This document shows positions 36,901-48,900 of a stretch of DNA of 64,000 bases, in pieces. How positions within the stretch are numbered: the stretch's first letter is position 1; each line of letters begins with the position of its first letter. The position numbers were made by a program, and so were the translations under genes. The notes under the pieces were generated by a model. The model was not told the DNA's origin and made no database searches. It was given only the letters and a program-made list of their open reading frames with translations. This stretch comes from Siphonodentalium dalli (taxonomy: Eukaryota; Mollusca; Scaphopoda; Gadilida; Siphonodentaliidae). The stretch is from positions 154,839,151-154,903,150 of the forward strand of contig CP136068.1 of the NCBI GenBank assembly GCA_032622095.1, given 5' to 3'.

Positions 36901-39900
36901 AGTGATGTTTTTACAGAAAGAAGCCTAACCAGCAAAGAACATGTTTACAACAAACTCACTGGGAAACATTTGGCGAATATCATGATATTTAGAACAGATG
37001 CATGTTTTTTTGAACATTTTATTACCAGCATTATGAACTTGATATTCTTAATTTTTATTCAAGTTCTGGGCTTTCATCGACTGCTATGTTGAAGAAAACT
37101 GGAATATGTCTATAACTATTGAGCGATCCAGAAAATACCTATTCCTTGAGGGATCTTTGAGAGGTGGAATATGTGGAATATTTCACAGATTTGAACTGGC
37201 TAACAATCCAAATACAGAAAATTATGACCCTTTGGTAGAAAATAGTTGTATAGTTAATTTTGATGCAAATTCATTATATTCTTTTGCAATGTCAAGGACC
37301 TTACCATACATATCCTTTTAATTTTTAGATACAAATGAAATTGATCAGTTAATTACAAGTAATGTTTACTGGGATAGTATTATTGGTTATATATTATGAG
37401 TTGGTCTGATTTATCCAGATGGTTTATATAATGAGCACAATTGTTCCCATTGGCTCCAGAGCGACGAAACTGTAAATTTGAAGAATTATCACCATATTGT
37501 CAAAAACTATGGAATGATGATAACACTTGTATTTATACTCCTACAGAAAAGCTATTAAATATATTATTCATTATATGAATTTGAAGCAGTGTATAGATCT
37601 TTGTCTCCAAGTAACATGCATACACAGGGTATTACAATTTGAACAGAAAAAATGGCTGTACGATTATATCTCATTCAATAATGAACAGAGGATTAAGGGT
37701 AATAACAAATTTGAGCGGGACTATTGGAAAACAATGAGGAACTTGGTCTATGGAAATTTTTTCGAGAACCTTCGTTTACGTAAATCGATATCTTTGTATA
37801 TATATAAACCTTCATTTAAAAGATTTGAAATTTTGAACAAGTACTTTGTTGGGGTAGAGTGTTCGAAAATTAAGCTAGTTCTCAATGAAAACCAATCTAT
37901 GATGGTTTTGCAGTTTTAGAAATATCCAAGTACCATATGTATGACTTTTTTATAATTATGTTAAAAAGAAATATAAACAAAATGCTAAACTTCTAATGAC
38001 TGACACCGATAGTTTTGTACTACAAATACAGACTGAAGCTTTATATAAAGATAAGTGGGAAGACAGAATTATTTGACTTCAGTAATTATCCTAAGACACA
38101 TGCTTTGTTTTCAGATCACAACATATATACTGTTGGAAAGTTCAAAGACGAGACAAATAGTATACCTATATCAAAGTTTGTGGGATTAAGACCGAAGATT
38201 TATGTCTTCCAATATGGAAATGGCAAAAGGAATTGCTCAAATACAGTGAGAAACTGAAATATGATCGTTACGAGAAATGTCTTTTGTCACAATGCAAGAA
38301 TTTTGTGAGTTGTTCTAACAATATTGAGCAATCAAACATGAACTACAATGTATTCATCTTAGAGAAAAGTTTTGTCTAAATATTGTGACAAGAATTTCTA
38401 TTTAGAAAATGGCATTGATTTATTAGCATATGGTCATTATTCTATTCATCATTAATAGTATTTTATTTATGTGGTAGCATGCTACTTATATCATTAAAAT
38501 ATTAATATTCGAATAATAGTAATTTAGCTCCATAAACTGGGAGGGATACACATGTATTTAATGAAGAAGATATATGTTATTACAGTAAAATTTGAACACC
38601 GGGGATCATACTGATTGGTTGATTTCATAAATGAAGCATTACTTAATATCAATTAATCGAGCTTAGATGATTGTTAGAGCAGTACCACCTCTAACTTTGT
38701 TCTCACACTTCCAATATCAAATCTGACCCACCAAACCTCCTTCACAACTACTGAGTGTTCAATACAAGATTTTCATAATTATTATTTATGTAGAACACTG
38801 ATAAAGGTTGTATAAAATCGGAACAAAATCAACAAGTAATAAGGTTTCGTATTACAAAGAAGTTCCTAAGTAGAGGTCCGCTAGTCTCAGTTTGAAACTC
38901 AATTGGACGGATATGAAAGTGATTTGAAAGAATGAATAAATCAATTACAATTACTCTCAGGGATGTCGTTCTGCATATATTTAAAGCAAACACGATCGCG
39001 TAATTGAAAGCACTTAAATGTATGAGTTAAATCGATGTCTTAATTACAAGCTCCCAATATTAATACATTGCTGCCATATATCGGGTTATGGCCATTCTAC
39101 CGTTTACGGCAGAATAGCCTCGTTGGCTATTCTGCTGTATACAGTATAATAGCCAGCGAGGATATGATACCGCCTATATCAGAATAGCTATATGCAGGGT
39201 TAGAGCTATTTTGTCGTCTATGACAGAACAGCCTGGATCTTTGTACATTGTTAACATGATATTACCGTAGCAAACTTTATACTTAACTTCGAAAGCAGTA
39301 TTGGGATTGATCAAATTCCAATAGGATATATGATGTGGTGGAATAACTCTCGAGCAGATTGTATAATACATAGTTAACGCTCTTTTATTACGGAATGGAG
39401 ATTTGTGAAATGCAGGGCCATGTTGATCAGTGGATAAGGTTGTGCCCTAGGGTTGGACTTAGCGGAATGGTGTGTTAATGATTGAAGAATTAAATTGTTG
39501 CCATTGCCTATAGTTACTTCTTCCCATAAATATAAGGAAAACAAATACAAGATTGATGTGTGATTTAAGTCAACAACCCCGTATTTAAGTACATCGTCTC
39601 TATTGGCACATACGATCATTGGTAAACATTGACTGTACAAAGGTGTATTCAGAATTTAAAAGTGGATGACCAGTGTTCACGCTGTCGGTAGCCAAATTAG
39701 CCAATGGCTAATCTTTTTCGAATTTGGCTAATAAAAATTTCATTTGGCTAAACTTTTGGCTAAAGTTTTTTTCGGTCCAGCGTGAACACTGTGGATGACA
39801 TAGTTGACAAATTGGATGACATAGTGGGTGACATAGTGGATGACATAGTGGATGACATAGTTGACATATTGGATGACATAGTGGATGACATCACGTATGT

Positions 39901-42900
39901 CCTAAAGTCCTACTCTCTCCGACGCTGAATAAAGTGTGTGTGTGTATTGCTGTCACCATTGTGATTATCATGTGCCGCGTAGGAATTCAGCCCAATGTTA
40001 GAATTTTTTTTACCACAACTAACGATGCATCATGTTGCTTAGTGTTTGCAGTCAATGTTTACTCTCATGCGCAACACATGTAATGATGAATAGTGTCCGG
40101 ATTAAATGTACGTGTATTGTAAACATAACTTAAGACGAACGCTGGTTTTTGAAGAAGCAAAACAAAACAACGGTCATCATAATCTAATTCGAACAGGTGA
40201 TTACATGCTAGACCATTAATACATACCTTCTTCACAAATGAAGTCGTAGGTATGAACACAGACATCGTTTTCCCAACCATTCCCTTTATAGTAACTGCAA
40301 TACTTGTTAGCGCCGGGTTTGACTGGAAATCCATTTGCCCAGTAAGATGGGTCGCTCACGACAGGCTCACCGAGTATTGACTCCAATGTTACTGGGTCAT
40401 CATTCAATACCTTTATGCCAATCCAAGCATATCTACTAGCACCTTTGATAATATTGCCCCTGTGGTGATGACATGGAATACACACAGGTTGTAATAAACT
40501 GATATTATGTTGAACCAGGCTTCTTATAGTACAGGTTGGATACCAGACCAATCGCTACCAGGACGGGTCCAGGGTGGTATGGCGGTTTCCGTACTGTTTC
40601 CGGTACTGATAATTCCATGTGAGGATATTGTATTTGGCTGATCGGATTTATGTGTTATCAACAGTATGTCAGTTATGGCACGCATGTGGATCGTCAGCCA
40701 AGAAGTAGACGAGACAATGTGTTTCACGAGGAATTGAAATCAATCATTCCACTGGTCGATTGAGCAATCCTTTAATTTCAACATTAAAAATATCTTCCAA
40801 ACAAACATTTGAAACGAAGATCAAGGAACGTGCATTGCAGTCACTAATTGATCGTGTGATGTCTTTGGACTATATATGCGCATTTGTTTTTTTTTAAAGT
40901 GGTATATTTCGGGATTCAAAATGAAAAAAAAACAATATTTTCACAAAAGGCATGTTGACAGTGTTTCCGTTGTTGATGGTATGAGGTAGACCAGAAAAAG
41001 GTCGGATGCCACATTAATCTCACCCAGCTTGTTCACTCATCCGGCCAATTGCTGACGCCCCATACATATAGTCCCCACTGCTAATGTTACTCTTTCTACG
41101 GATTTTTGTGTGGCCTTCAGATATAAATTAATAGTTGTACGCTATTGTCACTTTCTTTGTATTCAATTTGGGCAGAACAGTCAATGAATATATACGAGAA
41201 TATAGGAAGTTATGCCAGAGTACTCATGAAATGGTGAATTTACCAGCTTATATGCTGCTGGGTTTGTCTCGACATGGCATACATGCATGTGGCATATGCA
41301 TGTATGTATGTATGTTTGTTCGTGGGAACATGCCTGTTAACTAATTAAGTTGGATACGCTCTACTATATCAGAACGGGTTGTTGTAATTAAAAACTTTGC
41401 TCAAAATAAACATTAGAAACGTAATATCATTGAATTCAGTTATTTGAGCAAAATAAATTTAGTACAAGTTGGCAAACGTAATTCAGAACATACCTGTTCA
41501 AATGTTCAACCTTAATACTCCGATGTATGGCCCTGTGCACCTTTGGTCATCTCAGCGAAGGACACATCAAGGATGGTTCATCTTGCGATCAATAAACACC
41601 AGATGGGGATCGGACAATGAGATCATCCGAGGACGCGCTAGATGAGTTTGTGATAATGGAGGGCCCCTCCCCCCACCTTTTCGTACGCCGGATTCGACCC
41701 ATTTTGGACCCGTACGCCGGATTCAAGACACAAATTAAGCTGGATTCCGGATTCATGTATTTATATAAACGGATTCCATTTCGGGTGAAATATTGCGATT
41801 TGGTTCCTCATTTGGTCATAATAGATCATAATATCATGAATTTTATATGAGATCCAATCTGATGCACACTCTTATAGGACTTAGTCCGTATATATTCGTT
41901 TGTATACGGTGCTCTTTATCTTTCCGGTCATTATTTGCGGCGGTTGTCCGAAGTGTAGATTTACTGGAACCGGCAAGCGTTACGGTTCCTAATTAGTGTC
42001 AAGGCCATTGCATCGAAATTGGATTCCCATAAATTTCGCCTGTTTACCGGTATGCTGCTAGCAACAGCGTGTATGTTGTCATTTCGGGACGGAACTCGCC
42101 CCGAGATGAGGAGTTTTGTTGCTGAACTGAGCAACACTGTAAAACTGTCTGAGCTGAAATCGATGTTAAAGGATAAATATGCTATTGACTCCTGGGTGAA
42201 GGCCAGGGGGGGGGGGGGGGTCAGCCTGTACCAAATGCAAAGAGACGAAGATTACCCCAGTGGTCGGTTTCTTCTTGCCGACACGGAAACGGAATGGACC
42301 AACGTCCGGGGATTACTTTCGAACACTCCGACCACCCACAGTACTGTTTACTGTCGTACTCACGCAGTCACGGTACCACGGGAGCTTGGAACGTCATCAT
42401 TGACGGTCATGTATATGTACCCTGAGACAGATTAGGGGTCGAATTAGGGGCGAGCGAGCGAAGCGAGCAGGGAATGATACCTATATACGAGCGCCTGCGG
42501 CACATAAGATACTATGGGTGGCGGGGTGGGGTGGTGGGTGGGTACTACCTATATACGAGCGCCTGCGGCGCACAAGATACTATGGGTGGCGGGCTGGGGT
42601 GGTGGGTGGGTACTACATCAATACCCTAATGATCTAGGGGCGCCTGCGGCGCATAAGATACTATAGCGCCAGCGGGGGGTCAGACTGTGTATTCTTACCA
42701 TAACACCATAAAGCCAAAGTCTTGTTTCCATGGTGATCATGGTTCCATTGTATTGAATATAAGATCTATAATATCATGTAAACTGAACGTGAAATCGGTA
42801 TTTGTTTCTTAAACTGGATTCCGGATTCCGGTCAATTTGAAGCTGGATTCCGGATTCCAGCGTCATTTTAAAACTGGATTCCGGACTCAAGGGGGGGGGA

Positions 42901-45900
42901 GGGGCCCTCATAATGTGGCTTGGACAGAAGACTTGACGCTTTTCCTCTCCCGATCAGCTAAGCCAACATGCTGGTGCATGGGAATGCGATGATTGTTATT
43001 GTGATATACATAGTTTAAATTTGTGTAGTATGACAGTAATAAAATCCTCGTCATCTTAATTCGACGGAACCTGATTTCCCCTCATACATGTATATACGCT
43101 TGTGGCCATAATGGTATACAACTCGAGTTGATTATATCGTACTCCAAACTTGCACGGGCCGTCAGGTGTATGACTATGACAATGCACTAGAACGACAACT
43201 AAACACCTTATTACGCGCGCCGCGTGTATACTAATGTACAAATTATGCTTTCGCCTGGGAGCTGCCATAGCGCATGGGGGTTCTATTTATAGAATGTTAA
43301 TTATTGGGACATATTAAAAGTTGTAGTGCTACCCCGAGGCCGAGCTGTAGTGCGACCCCGAGACCGAGCCCGGTAAAAGGTGTAGTTTAGAATTTCAATT
43401 TCGAGTATTGGCGTTTACATTATGTCAATAATGTTTATTTTTGGTTGTGATAAGCTTTGTCAGTTCAGGTTGAGTGTGAATAGAAGTAAAAAATGTTGAA
43501 TTTGTCATGAAAGTGCATGTAGTGGGTGTAGAGTCGAGACTCGAACGCTCTAGATACCATCATTGGGAATGGGTGCTAATATGGTATTTTAATTTGCCAG
43601 TTCGGTGCGAACATAAGTAAAGAATGCTGTCTTTGTTATGAAAGTTGTGCGGAAGATGGCGAATGGACACAGTCTGACCTCCCGTGAGTGGGTATACCGT
43701 TCAGTAGATTCGCCGGAACTCGGTTAGAAAAACCACATTCACCAAATTTCGATTGGTCAAAGCAAACCTGAGATCTAACATGGTCCCAAATGCAGTATTT
43801 GCACTCAAGTATAGACATTATTTCTTATGATGTTTGTCGAAATGATGTCATGTGACGTCGCACGCAAACCACATTAGCTTTGCTATTGTCGACGAAACTT
43901 CCATGCGCGCTAACAGAGAATTTGTCAGTCCAGGTTGAGTGTGAATAGAAGTATTGGGAATGGGTGCTAATATGGTTAGAAAAACCACATTCCCGAGCCG
44001 GGACTAAATACAGTGTAAACAATACTGCCCACGCAAATTAATGCTATTTTAATGTTTCAGTTGAGTGTAAATCTGATGAATGAATAGTTTAAAAGATCAA
44101 AATGTGCGCGAAGCTCACGCTGTTTAAGGTCATATAATGTGCAAAAAGCGCACAAAGGGGCAGCAGGCCCCGCCATCGCTAAATAAAGGCGCTCGAATGG
44201 AGCCTGTTTCAGTTAGAATATAGTAATAAAGTAAAATATCTTGAGTGTTGCGTTCTGTCTATATATGTGCACGCATAGGCCTATATAGGCCTACATGCAT
44301 ATATGTGGGTTGGGGAGAGGGGGAGAAAATACAGTTTTATTTCAAATAAAGTGTTCTCACAAATGGGCCTGTGATCCTTAGGCTACATGCTGAATAAAGG
44401 CTCCCAAGGGGATCCGTTTAAGATCAAAATGTGCCACAAGCCCCCTTCGTCGCTGAATAAATGCTCCCGAATTGTTTTAGTTAGTATATATAGTAATACT
44501 TAAAGTAATATGCTGATTTTGTTTCGTTCAATATGTGCATGCGTATATGTGGGGTGGGTATGTGTAGAAATACAGTTTTAGTGAAATAAAATGTTCCCTC
44601 GCGCATCCAGTGACAAAAAAGAGAAGCATGACTATTGTATTTCTTATATAGAAACGAGAATTTGTTCATGACCGAAGACACTAGAAAGTAACAAAGAACA
44701 TTTGTATACACGTCATTTTGTGAAGGGCAACCCCCTAGTTATTATTATATTGACCGTAATTCATAGTGTATATTAACGAAACAAAGCTTTGTTTCGTACA
44801 TAGGCTATCTGATTTTGTGGCGTCACCAATTTTCTACATCATACGAGGAGAATTGTTTAATGATGCGAGCACTTTTGTCGCAAAGTAAAACGGTGGGCTT
44901 GCAGCATTAATGTCGCAATCGGCAGTCAAGAGACCAACCCAAATCGGTCGACGTGCAGCCTCTCGTGACCATCAGCAATGCCATCATCGCCACGACGATC
45001 CTTTACAACGTAATGCAATTAAGGGCACTGCGAAGCGACGGCGAAAGTGACTCTCGATTATAGTTATTCCTCGGGTTTTTCTAAAGGATTTCATAGGGTT
45101 CATCCTACAAGATTCTGTTCGACCGAAATCTTTCGAGGGGCTGCTAAGGGGTAACAAGGTTCCCTGTTCGGAATCATCTTGTCGGCGGCCATTTTGAACC
45201 CCAAATGGATTATCAGTGTGTTTCTAAAGCGTGTGTTAGGGCCGCCATACAACAACATTGTTTGACATAAATTGTTCCAATGGGCTTATTAACCATCTGG
45301 TGGTCGCGATTTTGGATCGAGTGGAGTGGTCAGGGTGTCTCGTGAGACAATCATCAACACCAATAATGTTGTTTGACCGGAATACAAAATTGCGGAATAA
45401 GTAATGAAGACACCTACATGAAGCGGAGACTCCACTTGGTTGAATTAAGTGTGGAACACTGACTCCACTGCATTAGTTGTTATATCGTAAACATATTTTA
45501 TTTCCTATCTGCCCGATAAAACCATATATATGCATATAAAAACAACAGTCCCGATATTGTTGTTTCATACTGCATGGTGCTCAGCTCACATAACCATCAC
45601 AGGCCGATTATCGATGGTGAAGCTAGTCCAATATAGTATCGATATCCGCTGATGATCCAGACATATTAAGTGTAATCTGATTGGTATACATGGATTGGCA
45701 TACGTGTGAGTTGCTGATCGTAGCAGAAACATTTCTAGTGGATTAAACCACACTGTTAGAAAAAAGACCGTCGCTTTAACGGTCTGAGACCGCGCAACAT
45801 CGCTGCCAACATTTGACCGTTAAACATACGGTCAGGCCGTAGCATGTTTCACGGTATAAAACCGTTTAAGTAACTGGCAGACCATAACCAGTAACTGTCA

Positions 45901-48900
45901 GACCGTTGTATGTTTTAAGGTTCAACACCGTTTAATTAGTATTAAGACCGTAAAAAGACCGTCGCTTTAACGGTGTGAGACCGCGCAACATCGCTGCCAA
46001 CATTTGACCGTTAAACATACGGTCAGGTCGTAGCATGTTCCACGGTATAAAACCGTTTAAGTAACTGGCATACCGTAACCAGTAACTGTCAGACCGTTGT
46101 ATTTGTGTATGGTTCAACACCGTTTAATTAATATCAAGACCGTAACTAATAAAGGTCAGACCAATGGTATTTTCATGGGTCAACACCATTTTTTTGCTCT
46201 TAATTTTCTAATTTACCATATAATTAGCCAGGTTCCCATGGTGACAATATGGTAGGCATTACGATTCATATGTTTTGGAATGGTTGAAACTAGTATTATT
46301 CGTAACTGAAAAATACATCTTAGTTCTTATGTTACGATCATAGTTTTGATGAAATGTAAATCCTCCATGCATAAAGTGATAGACAATATTATGAAACTTT
46401 GCTTGTTATCTGCCTCGTAGAATTTAATCCGGAAAAGGCTGCGCACGCGTAATGTGTTCTTCTTTCACTAACTACTGTATAAATATGGCTGTAAATAAAA
46501 AACGAAACTAGTAATAGCTGATAAGCCAACCCATCACTATTCACCTATGAGTAATACTAATTTCGACCATTCTAAAACATGAATCGGCATGCATGCCCTT
46601 TTAAGCCATAAAAAGAAAAAATCTAAATGTTTCACAGTTAAAACTCAAATTTATGTACATGTAAAAGTAATATATCTTAATGGCATACTGTTTGGTAACA
46701 TGTAAGGCGTGAAATTGTCCAGTCACTTGTAAACACAGTTTTTGTTTTAACAGGTGAATCCGTACATAATGACAATACAGTACCAGTCAGAAGAAGTGGT
46801 ACTTTTAGGCGCACCTTTATTGCGATATTGAGCCTGCTTAATTTAGAAAAACGCGTGATTATAGCACAATACCAAAAATCTGTCGTGCTTATTATTGCAA
46901 TATTGAGAGCGAAATATTGCGATACTAAGCGCGCTAAATTTGATACAGACCTGATAGTGTTATATATATTAGATAAATACTGTGCATATAGTGTACATAT
47001 AGTGTACATATAGCATTTACAACTATACGTATATACATATCTAAAACTTTGTCTCTATTTATACAAGAAACAATATAGAAGAAGCAATAATTTGATTTAA
47101 ATGTCACAATTTTGAGCGCAAGATGTCGAAATATTAAGCGCAAAATATTGAGATATTAATTGCAAAATATTGCAATAATATCACAAGCGACATGCTTATA
47201 AGCGTTTCCACTTGTAATATTATTGCGATATTGGGCGCAAAAATAGCGCGCTTAATATACCACTTCTTTTGACTGGTACTGTATATCAATAACAGCTAGT
47301 TGGGATTGGAACCTTCAAGACAACAGCAGATCCCATAATAACTGTGCGCAATGACTTGGCGACAATGTTCTCCTGTAGTCGTACATTTTCCATGAAATTT
47401 TAAAGCATGATGCATCAAACTGTATACTGGTATCACAACACTTAGTATCAATTTCAGTCAGTCAGCCAAAGATAGTTTGATAAAAACATCCAACCAATAG
47501 TGTACTCCCGGTAAATTGTCGTAATAACTTGACGAGAACATGGCGAATGATGACAATGTCTCATATCCACACGTTTAAATGAAAATTGATGAACACGGGA
47601 TGAATTGGTCCGTGTAATTGTAAAGTTGGAATTGTAGATATGTGATCATCCATCACAGCGCGGCGTCAGTTCACTGTTTATAGTGTTGTTGTTGACATTG
47701 AAGCTCTTGTAAATTACACTGGTTCGCACAGTACATGTACATGTATATCCTCTCTTGTAAATGTACATGCATGTGCTTTGAAACAATCAGATTCTGAACA
47801 CTGTCAACTGGATTTTCAACATTCTAATAGTAACAGCTGCTCGTTGAGTCGTTGTTATTATTGTCACTATTGGTTGACATCGAAGCTCGTGTTAATTGTA
47901 CCTGTATCCTCTTGTGTTAGTAAATGTGCCAGTGTTTTGATACTAAGTCACAACACAGCACTGAGTGAAATGAAGTTAGACCATGGATCATGCCATGATT
48001 GGATCATGCCATGATTGGCATGAATCGATTGGCATGAATCTCTGCTCTCGAATTTAGTGGAAATTGTCAATGATTAAGCCGATTTTCGCAGAATTTAAAC
48101 TTGTCCGGTTATCAAAGGAACCGAAATCAGACCGTCTTAACAACTGTCCACAATCGAAAAGTAACAGTTTCCCAAAAACAACAGTTTAGGATCAAATATG
48201 CATTGCCAAAGAAAATGGAGAAGAAATGAGCTGTGCTAAAGCGGGAACTTAACCCCGGAATGAGAATAACGTACCGTACTCTTGATAATTCGTACGGATC
48301 CGCATAACACATAATGAATGCCGGATAAATAATATATATTAAATATATTAAATATCAGCAGAGTAAGATTCAGTCATACCGTATGAAGTAATTGCCGTAC
48401 ATAATATGGTCGCCGATAAACATACTATTGAATTTTGACGGCATGACTTTGAATCACGAAATATATTTAATTTAGACAATTTTCATGGGCACATAAAATA
48501 ACTGTATGGGACCGTCAAACCGTTGAAACGGTATGGGACCGTCGATTATGACGGCCCGAAACCGTCGAAACGACGGTAATTTCTAACAGTGCATCTCTAC
48601 CGAATTTCCTCTATCAGTACAATTTACGACCCAAAACGAACCAAACCATGTAAATGATATGCTCGTATTGGCCGCATAATTATGAATTATATGTTGCGAC
48701 TCTTGTTAGTGGACTCATTGCATTGAGTGTATCTACAGATATGAACAGTCCCTGCATGTACACACCAGTTCATTGGCTGGTATACTTCATCAAACTGATA
48801 AGTGTGTACACAGGGACCGTACGCACTAAACAAATTCAGCTATATGTTACCAACAATTACAACAAACCATATTGTAGTTACCATCTCCACGCCAATCATC

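Larger units (their letters stand above)
41659..42909. mobile_element. 1251-bp TIR element with 6-bp target duplication, superfamily unknown
   Basis: The termini are GAGGGCCCCTCCCCCC and its exact inverse, flanked by ATAATG on both sides (41653-41658 and 42910-42915). Subterminal zones carry repeated TGGATTCCGGATTC-type words: facing left side 41690-41790 and right side 42810-42895. The interior has a GC-richer open frame (42052-42435) and 2.5 copies of a ~79-bp tandem repeat (42478-42660) marked by GAGCGCCTGCGGCGCA. No known transposase motif was recognised. Six-base duplications occur in some hAT-like elements, but the TIR is not a standard hAT end. Confidence 0.8.
45751..48591. mobile_element. 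CACTA/EnSpm-like non-autonomous element, 2841 bp
   Basis: The ends are CACTGTTAGAAA and TTTCTAACAGTG, a perfect 12-bp inverted pair starting CACTG. The flanks show at most a 2-bp CA repeat. The subterminal zones (45765-46190 and 48500-48580) are packed with GACCGT and ACGGTC words in both orientations, a hallmark of CACTA-type elements. The left zone is itself a tandem duplication of ~192 bp. The middle carries a nested mariner-type MITE (46778-47281) and two diverged ~190-bp direct repeats (about 47690 and 47870). No transposase seen. It lies in lectin intron 1. Confidence 0.7.
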
